Part shown: positions 52,112 through 64,000 of the stretch, in pieces
Layout of the letters: each line of letters opens with the position of its first letter
Position numbering within the stretch: the stretch's first letter is position 1
Source of the DNA: Onchocerca volvulus
Taxonomy: Eukaryota; Nematoda; Chromadorea; Rhabditida; Onchocercidae
Assembly (NCBI GenBank): GCA_000499405.2
Contig: HG738137.1
Location: 5,084,001-5,148,000 of the forward strand
Length of the DNA stretch: 64,000 nucleotides
Direction: 5' to 3'
The notes under the pieces: model-generated
The model's input: the letters and a program-made list of their open reading frames with translations, nothing else
Database searches by the model: none
Told to the model about the DNA's origin: nothing
Made by a program: the position numbers and the translations under genes

Positions 52112-55100
52112 ATGCTTTGTTACCTTGTATTTATCAGTGGTTTGTTTATTTCATCATTCACTGAAAAAGCTGAAGATGCATTCTGTTTCGGTACACTTGG
52201 ACTGGATTTACCGGTTCGCTATTTGCATATACAGCTACGACATGACGGAACGAATGCCACGCAATCTATAGGTCCTTTGAAAATATCTGTTCTAGGATCT
52301 TGTCGTTATCGGTTGGTTTTTCACTGAAATAAACTGAAGTGAAACAAGCTTTTTTGAATGAGTTACTCAAAATTTTATTTTTATTACAAGATTATATTCG
52401 TTATTAACATTGTATTCGTCATGATTTTATCTAAAATATTGTAGAGAATTATAGATTCCAGTTATTTGACTATTATGATGGTTCATACGTATTACGATTA
52501 CGGTTATGGTCTTCTTGTCTACAGATAGTTATAAATATTCATACTCCGAATGGTATACCATTATGCGATTCCCCAGTGGTGATCAAGAAAGGTTTGGATC
52601 ATTGATGTAATCTTTCGCATTTGCGAATTGATATTGAATATATGGTTTCTAAATATATACTCTAATCATCTAATAGATTTGATGTTATTTAGCTGATGGA
52701 AGCTTGCTTTATTCGGAATATTGTGATTGTCCAAAAAAGATCGTTTCGCAATGGATGCAAGAAGCTGGTTGTGCATCGCAACATTCACAGCTTGACAGTG
52801 ATTTGAGTCAGTGGTCTACGATTAATTTTGAAAAAGTACTGAAGATAGTGAAAAAGAAATGGGCAAGTCCGCAGCATCACTACAGCAATGCATTATGCCA
52901 TTATCAAATTATTGAAAACAATGTAAACATTTCTGAATATTTGAAATCCTCTCCGCTTTCTATGAATTTATATGGTCTTTTTATCACGTTATCTGATTTT
53001 CGGTATGACTGCAGCTATATCGAAAAATCAGATAATATGATAATTGTTATAGGATTATAATTTACATAATTATTAATACTAGGACTACTCCCAATTAATT
53101 TCTGAGAATTTCAATTTGATCTCAACACTTACAATTCAAACCAAACTTGCTTAGATCCTTGATTTTGTTTGACCGGACAGTCTTTTCTACACTTTTAGTA
53201 TTGTTGAAATGACTGTTATTTACTTGTACTTCTTTCCAACAAGACAATCTCTCCTTCAGCATACAAATCTGATTTATTCAGATTTTAAAATTTTCCAAAA
53301 GAGTTTTTCATCTTCAGTTATACAGACAGTGTTTTGGAGAATATACGGATTTCCGGATATTTGTTGATGCAGCATTCACTTCACTGATGAGAAAAATGTA
53401 TTTGCCAAATACCGAATTTATATTCAATCTTGGCGATTGGCCATTGGTAAAAGTGGGAAGTGACCTCGTTCCGATGGTTAGCTGGTGTGGTTCTAGAGGT
53501 GCAGTGTCGATTATTTAATCAAAATAATCCAAGTAACAAAGAATTTAATGAAATGGATAATGGAAAAAATGTCGCGATCAGGAACATGTTAATTAGCAAA
53601 AATTTCCTGCCATTCAGTTCTTCATTCCAAGTTTAAATTTGCAAAAACTGTTGTAGTTCTCTGGAAATCAAGTATTATGTATGATTTAAGATACAATGGA
53701 TATCGTAGTGCCGACGTATGAGTTGATGAAGTCAGTAATTGACTCTATGGAATCGGTTACGCTCGATATACATTCGGTAAGAGGTGAAAAATGTTATGAA
53801 TGGCAACAGAAAAAAAATAAAGCTGTATTTCGAGGTCGAGATTCCAATGAGGTGCGCTGTGTTTTTTCCCAAATATAAATATTCTGCAACTACTTTAAAA
53901 TTTATGAGATCGATTCCTAAGCCATTCTATTCAATATCTTAATAATGAAGTACTACCAGTTTATTTTCGAATAAATGAAGGTTTCCTTCTTTTTTTTTTT
54001 TGTTTCATTTTTTAGTTGCGACTTAAAATAGCGAAATTATCAAGATTACATTCTGATTTCCTGGATGCAGGAATCACGCAGTACTTCTTTTTCAACCAAT
54101 CCCAGCATACACCAACAGTTGAAACAATGCCATTTCCAGATTTTTTCAAGGTTCTTTCTGCGCTTTTTCATATGTTTTATACATAAGGTTACCTAAAATA
54201 ACTTTTGAAAATCAAGCGAACTGAAATTCCAGTATAAATTTGTATTAAATATTGATGGAACAGTTGCGGCATATCGTTTTCCTTTCCTGTTGGCTGGAGA
54301 TAGCGTTGTTTTCAAATCATTCTCTGATTATTACGAACATTTTTATGCTGATCTAGAGGAAGGACTACATTATTTCCATTTTAATGATTCCACTCTCATT
54401 GAACAAATCAAACAGGCAAGGACACAAAATCATAACAAGGTAAACTTTACTTGTAATGTAACTATTCTTCATCTAATTGAACACATAGCTTCCAAAACAT
54501 TTTTCAATTTCCAGGAGCATTCTTATGTTAATTTCGAAAAATGTCTTTAGAAAAAAACTCGATTTTTCAAACCCGAGAAACTTATTTGAAGACGTGAAAT
54601 GCTTGATCCATCTGCACTAATAAGCTATTGTAATGGGGGATAGTAATCTCGATTGCCATTCCTTACTGCATCATATTCATCAATGAATGACATATTCAAA
54701 GAATAGTTCTCATCATCAGTTCAAATTTCTTCACATAACGTACTTTAATTTAAAATACTGATGTGAATCATTTTACTCGATATGGCGTCATAATTTCTTT
54801 CTTACCTTTGCAAATACACTTCTCTATGTTTCAGACATTAAATGCAACACGTCAGTTTGTGTTACAGCATCTTCAACCTTTGAATATTTATTGCTACTAC
54901 GCTGATTTTATACAGGTTTCTTTTCTATAATTCCCACTACGGTGCATCATATATATCGTTATTTCTACAACACTAACTGTGATGAAAAGATTAGTATTAG
55001 TCAGCATGTTGGATCTTAATTTTAAATTAAATTTTTTGGAAATAATTTATTTCTTTCTGAGAACCTGCAACATCATGAACATAAATGTTCTAAATTTTTT

Positions 55101-55876
55101 TTTAATGTTCTAAAAAAAGTTCTAAATTTTTTTTTTTTTTTTGACACAGGAATACAGATGATTCACTATCAATTTCCCCAACTCTTGAAATGATAACAGC
55201 CTGAAGATTTTTTGATCCTTTATTACAATTTATTTGTTTATCAATCAAAGTCTAACTGATGAATGTCCACAACATGAAAAATTCTAGGCAATACACAGAG
55301 ACTGCCAATATGTTGGTGGAAAATCACACACAAAATATCAGCAAAGCAGAAATTTTTAAAACCTTGGAAAGTTTTCGGCATATTAAAAAAATTTTTTGCA
55401 TGTTTCGTGAGTTGAAAATTTAAATAAGATAACTTCTACCATACACAATAATAGGAACAGGAACGATAGCGAAGAAAACATAAGTGAAGAAAACAGCTGA
55501 GAAACTGAAAATGCCAAAATTCAACGATTTTTTTTTTTTTCAATAAGTTGTTTTAAAAAAACCATATCGACATTTGGAAAATCCATTTTATTTCAAATTT
55601 GCAACGAATTTTTCATTTTCAAATAAGCAAAAATTAGTGCTTTTTAGAACAAATTTCCTATCGGCAATGTCCAAAACGAATGCTTTCCTTCGATGATTGC
55701 AGTATATATTGTTTCAGAAGTACACTATTAAATTAGAGAAAATTCCAATACAACCTGAAGATGAAATGGAGCTTATTCCGAAAATACCTCCAGGAAAACA
55801 ATTTGTTGACCAGTCATGCGATTGTTCATATCAAACTAATTATGAGGAAAATATGCATAATAGACAAGAACTATGA
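52112..55876 (+). CDS. Protein O-glucosyltransferase, POGLUT2/3 (KDELC) type
   Basis: Nine exons: 52112-52311, 52455-52591, 52693-52922, 53318-53498, 53691-53851, 54016-54150, 54233-54439, 54835-54915 and 55718-55876. They join to 1491 bases, 496 residues (human POGLUT2 about 502). An N-terminal signal-like segment (about 1-20) is followed by a filamin-type Ig domain (about 25-115) and a CAP10-type glucosyltransferase domain (about 120-440). Markers: YCDCP, LCHY, DFRIFVDAAF, FNLGDWPL, SWCGS, VPTYEL, VFRGRDSNE, NIDGTVAAYRFPFLLAGDSVV and DYYEHFY. The family transfers glucose from UDP-glucose to Ser in EGF repeats in the ER lumen. The C-terminus is HNRQEL, a KDEL-like retrieval tail. It converges with the p24 gene 33 bases beyond its stop, and a decayed partial copy lies 9 kb downstream. 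Confidence 0.94.
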
Positions 55877-55909
55877 GAAGGAACATAGAATTTGCTATAA
55901 AAAAGCATA
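55877..55909. other. 33-bp gap between convergent stop codons
   Basis: POGLUT (plus) stops at 55876 and the p24 gene (minus) stops at 55910. Neither 3' UTR can fit without entering the opposite gene. The nearest plus-strand AATAAA is at 56054-56059, and the nearest minus-strand AATAAA lies near 55587-55592. Confidence 0.7.
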
Positions 55910-58281
55910 TCAGAAGACAGCTCGTTTCTCGGTGAAAAATGAACGAAGTAGAAGTACCTGCAAATGAACATACTTATAACTTTCTTTATTTTTTTCAGTA
56001 TAAGTGTGAAAACTCATTCCGGTCGTTAGTTCATATTTTGCTATTCCATTTACAATAAATATTGTGCCTAAGATATGCGCGAATTTTAATCTTTCAATCT
56101 TTCGAAGTTGTTTTTCTTTGAACACCTTCCATAACTGAACATTTTACTATTTTCAGTTCGAAAGATTCTACATCATTTATCATTATTAAAAACTTTTATC
56201 ACTATTAAAAACATTTATCATTATTAAAAACTATGCAAGTTTTATTATTTGTTTCAAAACAGCGGTGACATAGTAGCATTAACCATGCAGCAAAGTTTTA
56301 TCATTTATGAAGATAGCTCATAAATTAAAAGAGGTAAAATTTATCATGTATTACCTGTGCAATTCCTAAAGTAATAATAATAACAGTTTGCCCCAAAGAC
56401 CATAGCAAAACGCGCTCATTGAGATCCTCTGCACGCTTACGTCCAGTAGCTTCTCTCAATCGGTGATGTGTTTGATAATCATCAATTAACCTCAGCCGAT
56501 CGCCAATAGCTGATGCAGATGTTTCAAGTTGTGTCATGGCTGCTATTCGTGAAGTTATTTTATCGACATCTGAAAATATGTTAAATGTCTCCTAAACAAC
56601 TTTCCTCTTAATCTATGAAAAATCAAATTCTGTTTAAACCAGTACTTAATATGTAAAAAGTGCAAGCATTTTGTAAAGAAAAAAAAAGTAGAATGTTAGA
56701 AAATACCCAGTTTCCTTAAAATTATAGAACGCAATAACATAGTTTATTCTACTATATAAAGATTTCTGCAATACTAAAGATCGAGTTCCAATAGTTTTAT
56801 TTTTCTAATCTTTTCAAATTAAAATGATATGGAAACAAGTAGCTGTAAGTGTTGTTAAGCTAAGTGAATAAAAAATTGTACTTGCTAAGAGTTGAGCCTC
56901 GTTTCCTTTTTGCCAGTCCATGTAGACTACTTTATGAGAAAAAGTTGAAAATTCATTTGAAAAGCATACCTAAAGAGTATGAATTCAGAAAATCAGAGTT
57001 CACATCTTTTCATTTACTTAAAGCAAATAATGCAATTTTAAACAGCGACTTCCATAAGAATAAAAACTTGACTTATACTTTTTTTTAAACAGTTTAATGG
57101 ATTCTGGAACTTCATGGAATGAAACAAACCTTATAGGTTCCTTCCGATTCTGTTCTCCAGGAAAAAGTATCATACTGCTTTTTGACACCTTTATACAAGA
57201 TTTTACCTTCCTTATCTTGAAGAGTCATATCTACATCATACTGGCCACCTGTTACTACCTGAAATATATTGAAACTATATAAGAACAGAAAACGATTAGT
57301 TGAGAAGTATAAAGGAACACTTTCATGACTAGGGAAGACTTTAAAAATTAACTCAAAAACATGAAAGAAGCTGCAGAGGATTATAGTTCCGAATGAATTA
57401 AAATTGCAGCAAAAGAGAATAAGAAAACTAAAAAATCAAGTAGCTAATCAATACTACTTGAAACCATAGCATCATAAAATGAAAGTAATCAAGTAATCAT
57501 AAGACAAACAAAACAATATAAGGAATATGAAATGAAACGACAAATGGAAACTATTTCAATCATCGGATGAGAAATAAAATGTTCCAATCTTTAGAAGGAT
57601 TTCTCCAGGAATTCAGAAAAGGAGCATGGTTCTTTCTACATGATAATAGAGCTAAATCGTTTTTTATTTGATATAAGCAGCATAGTATAAGCAAGATCCA
57701 GTTACCTTATAAGAAATTGTTTTATAATCATTAATTGGAAGTACCAGGAATATTGCTGAATACCTTTACCATCTGTTTCTTGAACCTTTTTTTTAAACAA
57801 TTTCACCATTCTTTACCGCATCATCAATAAGAACAGTGGAGCTTTTCTTATTGTTTCTACTTTTCTACTCATTAAAGCCAAAAAAAGGAGAAAACAATTT
57901 TTCTTCTATAGCTGCCTTACATGCACTAAAATAAGCTATTATTTCATTTTGTTGCTTTAGCTCTTTTTCACACTCTTTCAAAAAAAAAAAAAAAAAATCT
58001 TGTCTTATAAAAACTGGTTATATATAAATATCTTATATAAAAAACAGTGAGTTACTTTATCTACCTTATATTAAAACGGAAGTTGGTTCAACTCTATCAT
58101 CGTTTAGGAAAGAACCATGTTCCTGCAAACGGTATAATACCTGATATTCAATAACGCAGTCAATTCCAGCTTTGATGTCCTCAAAAAAACACTGATTCGC
58201 ATTATCGGGCAACTCAAACGTTAATTCGATGGCTCTAGCAAACGCTAGAACACACAGGACTATAATCTGTGACAGTATCAT
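55910..58281 (-). CDS. p24 family cargo receptor, TMED3/7 type
   Basis: Five exons: 58141-58281, 57130-57258, 56882-56969, 56355-56569 and 55910-55957. They join to 621 bases, 206 residues, typical for p24 proteins. It starts with a signal peptide (about 1-16), then the GOLD domain: [36 protein letters not shown] and [13 protein letters not shown] with the two conserved Cys. A coiled coil follows ([25 protein letters not shown]), then one TM segment and a short cytosolic tail [10 protein letters not shown] with the FF motif that binds COPII/COPI coats. It cycles between ER and Golgi as a cargo adaptor. The open frame continues upstream of the chosen Met, but the hydrophobic signal peptide right after it supports this start. 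Confidence 0.94.
56054..56059 (+). terminator. Candidate poly(A) signal of the POGLUT gene
   Basis: AATAAA about 180 bases after the POGLUT stop. It is the nearest canonical signal, and using it would run the POGLUT 3' UTR antisense across the last p24 exon. Confidence 0.35.
56172..56232. repeat. Three tandem copies of a 20-bp unit
   Basis: TTTATCATTATTAAAAAC-like units occur three times in a row in the last p24 intron, differing by one or two bases. Simple tandem repeat. Confidence 0.75.
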
Positions 58282-60395
58282 TCCAGTCAACTCTAAGTTG
58301 CACTCATTAAAGCTTCTCAGAATCTGAAAAGATGATATGTATATGAGTTTTATGTTGGCGAAATGTGCATTGCGAATAGTACTAATATCCATGAAATGCC
58401 AAAAAATGAAATTGATGAAGCACATTACATTTATAACAATTAGTGCGTAATATAAACTACTTATTTGACGCTTATACCCAACTAATAATGCCTCATATAT
58501 CAACAATACTAATTACTCTCATTTACTAAAGTACTAAAATGTTAAAAAAAACTGCTCAAATCAATGAACAGGAGACTACTCTTTTCACTTTTCCAAGTCG
58601 ATCTAACCCGAACAATGCAATTTTCGAAAGATTGGTCTCGCCGTGCAAATTCCTCTCCCACATGATTTTTCTATTCCCGATTCAATATAAAAGAGACTTC
58701 GGGATATCCACCCCTAATAGCTGATGGCTTTCCTCGCCAAACATCCCATCCCATATAAGATGATTTTAATCAAACCTGAGGTCCACTACGATGCCTTAAA
58801 AATGCGTTTGCATTGAGATCTCAGATCTGGTTTTTAATGAAATTAATATTAACAAAAACCTTATTTTTTATTATCCAATTACAATTATCGCATAGTTGTT
58901 CGAGAAAATAATAGGTAATTAAGCAAGCAAATTCTAAAATACAGAGAAAAACAGAGTAAAGTGCTGGAATCACAAATTATTTGGAAGCATTTATAAATAA
59001 CATAGATGACAATGAATGGAAATGCTGTACGTTTCCATTCATTGACAGTGGGTCGTTCGATCAAATACTTTAAATAAGAGTGATGAAGAATTTTTAAAGA
59101 ACTACGAAAATTGCTGAGACATCATTTGGAATCGAGATATTCCATTATCGAAGTCAAGAATGGTATTAGGCAGATGATAGATAAGTGAAGCAAGGTCCAA
59201 TACTATGAAAGTTTTGCCTAAAATTAACTCAAGAAGCAATGAGCAACTTAATGGAACAGCAATTCCAGAGTCACTTCATTACTATTTACATTTGCAAATC
59301 TTAGAATTCTGAAAATACTGAGATCTCTTCAATCTAAAATGAGGAATGAAGTAAAACGCGCACTGCAAAATCATCTCATAGTGTGATATAAAGACCATAG
59401 TACTAGTTTCAGAAACCATCCTCCTTTACCATTCATATAAACTAAAAAATGTTTTATTCAATGCATAAAAATTTAGGATAACCAAAAAACACGAAACAGA
59501 CTGAAAACTAGCACGGTTCTTAGGAACATAGTTAAAAACCCCCAGCAGAAGAACAAAGCGAACCCAACTTTTAAAATACATCAGATATGGAAATTAAGCT
59601 TTTTCTTCAGAGATGCTTCAAAATCTCTTTTCAGATTCCAAGGAAGAAACTCAATAAATAAACTCAAGAGCCACTCTCGAACCAAACTGAATGAAGAAGA
59701 AATGAAAGTCTCCCACTATCTTTACCATATAAAAGAAGTAATCAGTAATGCAAATACAAACTCTACATAATTTGAAATAATGTTTATTGCACTAAGACCT
59801 TTTTTTGACAAAATAAGTAGTAAGAAGTTACATATGATTGAGAAAATCAAGTGTTTTAGCTAGAGCCGTTCATCAGGGATAGAAAAGAAAAAGAAAAGCA
59901 TAAAGACTAAAATTTTAAATCGAGCAAAATTTCAAAGGAAACACATATGCCCAGCTTAACTGCTAACAGTAATAATCATATATCAAGTATTAAATCCAAT
60001 GTTAATTTTCGAGAATCAGCAGTCATTATCTACTTTTCGAATCTTACAATCTATCTCCACCTAATAAACTAAGAACCACACAAATTATTATGTAACAAAA
60101 GACCACAATAGAACGAAATTTTCAAAAATTAAGGAGTTCAGTTAAAAAATAGACTGATAATCCAAATCAGAGGTAAAGCTTATGGTTTAATGTACTTGAT
60201 TTAATAGAAATACAACATGTGATCATTCAATAACATGATCGCTAAAAAAGTCGTGAGACCTGAAATTACTGAACAGAAATAGATAACTGCCATGTGATAC
60301 TGGTCAAAATTATCAAAATGAATAAAATTTCTATAAATTTTATGTTACACAGAATGAGATTTTCTTTTGTCCTTTTTGCCTTAAAAATCCAGTTG
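58282..60395. other. Intergenic region, LAPTM-like gene / p24 gene
   Basis: 2.1 kb, both neighbours on the minus strand. Only short open frames without recognisable features; no repeat or RNA gene identified. Confidence 0.55.
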
Positions 60396-62312
60396 TTACG
60401 TCGTAAGAGGCTGTTTGTCCAGACTAATCACAGTGTCGGCGTACGGTGGGGGTTGTGACATAGCAATATACTCATGCGGAATATTGTCGTAATGAAATGC
60501 CATCTGAGTTGTCGAAAGTTGCTCCCCAATATGTCGCACAACCTAAAACATGCTTATTTTTGACTAATTTGAGGAAATGCTTTTTATGAAGCTTTTTATG
60601 AGTGTAAAGATTTTCAGTCAATGTATGCGATTAAATAAGTTTTAATTTAGTTATATTACAGAAGTGAATAATGAGATCAGGACAAATGTTACTTTTAACA
60701 GCATGAAATAATTTGAAGATTTTGAGTTCTAACCTATCTTTAAACTGAAAAGAATTTTTTTCGTTCAAGTTAGGGTTGAAAGGTTATATATATCTATATA
60801 AGAACAAACCGAATTCATTTATGGATAAAAGCGACATAAGAATATAATAATGTTTCGTTTCTCAATGAGATGGAATTTATCAATTCTCCAAGATGGCGTC
60901 TTTTTGCAAATACACTACTCAATATGGAAAAATCAAAACAAAGCTAGCTTTAAAATAACCTTTTTATCTCCCAGAAAACCATAGCATCGCCATACAGTCG
61001 CAACACACCATAATTGAAGTAGTGTACCAAGCAGATGGGAAAAGAACTGGCTGCAAACAAACTATATATAATAAAAAAGTAATATCTATCTATTTTTTCT
61101 TTGGATAAAAGAGAAAGAGAAACACTAAAAGAGAACAAAAAGGCGGAATAAATAAATAAACAAATCATGTATATATATATATATAGGGAAAAAGAGAAAG
61201 GAGAAGATGGATTAATGAAATAAAACAAAGCAAAAAGAACTAACTTGTTGTCATACATTAGATGTGCATGAGTCACTGAAGAAGGATGCATGAAACCGAA
61301 TAAATCATGCCCAATCTAAAAGGTTAGAACTGTTTAGGGCTAGTGTTGGAAAAAGAATGGCAATTTTATAAAAAAGATCAATAATGTCGAACATGATTAA
61401 ATTAATTCCACAATAAATAAGATTATTGAATAATTTTACTTGAGCAAAGCCAATGAGCACTGCGATCAATGCGAACACAATGAATGGGAGCAAAAATGAG
61501 CGGCGCTCTGTTCGAATTCCGTGAACCAATAAAAGAACAAGAAGTAATTGCAACGTCACCGCAAACAGAAGTGAAGCTGAAATGCAACTTAATCTGAATG
61601 AATATTTTTAGTCTATCCAACAAATCTCGTAAGAGTTACTGCTGAAGATACATGAGCTTTTTTCAGTATGTTATACTTGGATATCATTATTGTATCCAGA
61701 CATTCAGCACAATGATTAAAAATGAAAACAGTGCTGGATAGAAGTTGAAATCACAGGATGGCTTTTCTTAAATTTTTAAAATAATGTTTAAGTTGAAAAA
61801 GGTGCTCACAAATATATCGTTCACCCAACTGATTGATCCAATGGTCTGACGTTAGTCGTCCATTAATGGCCTGAATTATGAACTGTTTTATAATATATTT
61901 CAAATTAATTTCCAAAAATTTTCTGATTCAATCCATTCCAATAGTCAGCGGAAAATTTCAAATATAAATCTTAAACCATAATGCACTCTGTCATTAAGTC
62001 ATAATCCGGGTTGTTTTGTGATTATCCTCCAATGATCACTTAGTAGTCAATGGAAAGAATCACATTTATTAATATGGAATGAAGTTTCATTTAAAATGCA
62101 ATCACCTGTATATAATAAAAAGTGAAGAAAAGTGCAAAGACGAATGTAATCAACATCTGAGTATAGGCAATGAAGAGTGATGCTCGGACAACATGGAGTG
62201 AACGACAGCAACACTTGTACTTATCCGCATTTGCATTCCAGAAATTGTCCAGGTTAACATCACTCACACGTTGATCTCCACCATGCACACTTGTTTGGGT
62301 CAATTTCGTCAT
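60396..62312 (-). CDS. LAPTM4-like four-TM endolysosomal protein with PPxY motif
   Basis: Six exons: 62106-62312, 61810-61870, 61440-61576, 61245-61315, 60960-61050 and 60396-60542. They join to 714 bases, 237 residues (human LAPTM4A 233). A Cys-rich N-terminal stretch (KYKCCCRSLHVVRAS) precedes TM1 at about 43-67; TM2 at 90-110, TM3 at 116-134 and TM4 at 161-185 follow. After TM4, VWRCYGFLGDKK resembles the VWNCYKYINN of LAPTM4. The cytosolic tail has PPPY at 220-223, the type of motif bound by Nedd4-family WW domains for endosomal sorting. The family sits in late endosomes and lysosomes and affects transport and receptor sorting. Overall identity is low, so the assignment rests on topology, length, the Cys-rich start and the tail motif. 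Confidence 0.75.
61170..61185. repeat. (TA)n microsatellite
   Basis: Sixteen bases of alternating T and A in an intron of the LAPTM-like gene. Confidence 0.8.
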
Positions 62313-63470
62313 CTCGTAGCTAAAAACAGTGAAACATGTGATACCAATTGATGTTCAGAAACAAAATGAAACATTTTCGCCGCGTAGCTTGCATAAATAT
62401 GCTGCAAATCAAATTCCTCCGGAGACAAAAAGTATTCTGAAGACTTAATGTAGCATATTACAGCCTAATATCGACCAAAACCTTTTAGTTCAGCCAAGAA
62501 CAAATAAAATGTATCTGCGATGGCTACCCTGAAAGTCATTTCATACGTAAACGAATCTCCTGTTCTCCCTTTATGTTGCTCTACAACTAAAATGAACAAT
62601 CGACCATAAGACGACAGATACGCGATATGAACAAATAACTTGTCAGTTATTCAATGAAAAAATTGCTAGTAAACATCAAATACCCAACTTTTTGCAAAAT
62701 GGCATTGTATGAAGAAGCGACACTTTGTTACATCAAGGATAGAATTCCCATAGGTGTGGACAGTGGAACTCTCGGAGAAACAAACAAAAACAACTCGAAA
62801 TTCTAATTTCTAAACATACATGAGATGCAAGTACACCCAACGAACAATCGTACTAATACCGAGCAATGTCAGGAATAGCAGAGGGAAGTACTCTTATGAA
62901 TCACTGACTTCTATGTCTGTGTCCCTATGAAGGATTGTGTCCCTATGAAGGGTGGAACTCCTTGTAAAGCAGGAGCGTTTGTTTGACAGCAAAAACTCAT
63001 CAATAAACCTGATAAGCTTAACTTGGGTATCAGTTCTCGATGCAAGCCAGAGTAACCATGGCAGCAACGCGCTGATGTATCGATAAGCAGGAAGGATACT
63101 TTTGATGGAGGAATATACATAGAGTGAAATAAGTGAGTACTAACCGAGAAGCAGAGATTCGTCTACCAATGGAACAAAGCATAGTGCCTTTATTACATCA
63201 ATACCTTACTCTTTGTTTGTGGAAAACGGAAAAGTGAAATGGAAAAGAATAAGGAGAAGAGACAAGGAGATGACAAAGCCATTATCATGGACGAATGTGA
63301 GGAATGACAATAATTGAGGCAAAGCAAATTCGAAGGTATTTGAGGGAATGACACGATAACAAATGATTGAGTGCTTCTCTTCTGAATGATGCGAGTACAA
63401 GCACCGTTCCCTTCAAAGTTCATTCTATGCTTTGTTGCTTAAACATAATGTCCCTAAATATAATTGTTGG
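62313..63470. other. Region upstream of the LAPTM-like gene
   Basis: 1.16 kb without a convincing exon. It contains a near-exact 18-base direct repeat (TGTGTCCCTATGAAGG) at about 62918-62953. Short minus-strand open frames at 62911-63120 and 63193-63423 have no recognisable domain. Confidence 0.5.
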
Positions 63471-64000
63471 AAATGAAATGAACTGAAATTCCAGTACAAA
63501 TTTGTATTAAATATTGATGGACATTTTTTGAACTTTTTTGCAGCATATCGTTCTTCTTCCCAACTGGCTGGAGATAGTGTTGTTTTCAGATTATTCTCTG
63601 ATTATTACGAACACTTTTATGTTGATCTAGAGAAAGAGCTCTCAATGAACAAATCAAATAGGCAAGGACACAAAATCATAACAAGGCAACTTTACTTATA
63701 ATGTAACTCATTCATCTGAATTGAACACATATAGCTTTCAAAACATTTTTCAATTGTCAGGAGCATTCTTGTGTAAATTTCGAAAAATGTTTAGAAAAAT
63801 GTTCGATTTCTTAAATCCGAGAAACTTATTTGAAGACGTGAAATGACTGATCTATCTGCACTACACTTGCATATAAACAATAAACTATTGTACTAGAAGA
63901 TAGAAATCTCGATTGCCATTCCTTATTCCATCATATTCAACAATGAATGACATGTTCAAAGAATAGTTCTCATCATCAGTTCAAATTTCTTCACATAACG
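63471..64000 (+). pseudogene. Decayed partial copy of POGLUT exon 7 and its intron
   Basis: About 530 bases align along their length with 54212-54750, covering the exon 6/7 intron end, all of exon 7 and most of intron 7. Shared runs include AAATTTGTATTAAATATTGA and CTCTGATTATTACGAACA. In the copy, GGAACAGTTGCG is replaced by a longer T-rich stretch, about 30 bases of the exon are lost with a frame change, the source codon CAG reads TAG, and the donor after AACAAG is GC instead of GT. The intron is retained, so this is a DNA-level duplication, not a retrocopy. No other POGLUT exons precede it within the window. It runs off the right edge. Confidence 0.88.

Noticed and set aside
58282..58506. 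In-frame upstream extension of the p24 gene by about 75 codons
   Set aside because: The Met at 58281 is followed by a good signal peptide, and an extra upstream hydrophobic stretch would be incompatible with p24 topology.
62911..63423. Minus-strand open frames as an upstream exon of the LAPTM-like gene
   Set aside because: The first LAPTM exon has a good start, no splice join is needed, and the frames contain tandem-repeat sequence.
1..64000. Bacterial endosymbiont insertion, CRISPR array, or intact transposon
   Set aside because: No long uninterrupted bacterial-type open frames, no regularly spaced repeats, and no transposase, integrase or reverse-transcriptase motifs were seen.

Overview
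The window looks like nuclear DNA of a nematode. It is strongly AT-rich and carries intron-split animal genes with small exons. Several start codons sit a few bases behind a strong splice acceptor, the arrangement expected where a spliced leader is joined to the mRNA. A filarial or other clade III nematode is plausible, but I cannot fix the species. I see no bacterial gene, CRISPR array, phage, intact transposon or rRNA. Gene models were built by hand: exons were chosen where similarity to a known family, splice consensus and reading-frame phase all agreed. Eight of the nine protein genes close in frame from start to stop; the ninth runs off the left edge.

Layout. 1-7657 (minus): TMEM94-like P-type-ATPase-related membrane protein, cut by the left edge. 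8137-9260 (minus): ribosomal protein eL31. 9261-17746: 8.5 kb without a convincing gene. 17747-38647 (plus): an 18-exon, about 1354-residue, four-PDZ protein of the pro-IL-16/PDZD2 type, with introns up to 7.8 kb. 40009-44475 (minus): ZIP-family (SLC39) metal transporter. 45750-47285 (minus): adenine phosphoribosyltransferase. 47837-51396 (plus): NOP58, divergent from APRT across a 551-bp promoter region. 52112-55876 (plus): POGLUT2/3-type protein O-glucosyltransferase of the ER. 55910-58281 (minus): p24 cargo receptor of the TMED3/7 type, convergent with POGLUT2 and only 33 bp from it. 60396-62312 (minus): LAPTM4-like four-TM protein with a PPxY motif. 63471-64000 (plus): a decayed partial copy of POGLUT2 exon 7 and its following intron, running off the right edge.

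The genes do not form one pathway. Themes are ribosome and snoRNP biogenesis (eL31, NOP58), purine salvage (APRT), metal handling (ZIP, TMEM94) and the secretory/endolysosomal system (POGLUT, p24, LAPTM). This is an ordinary gene-rich animal locus and I did not find a new multi-gene system. The points most worth a second look are the reconstructed IL-16-like PDZ gene, the POGLUT2 partial duplication, a candidate poison exon in APRT, a GC-AG intron in the ZIP gene, a perfect 18-bp hairpin at 29053-29100, and the overlapping convergent POGLUT2/p24 pair.
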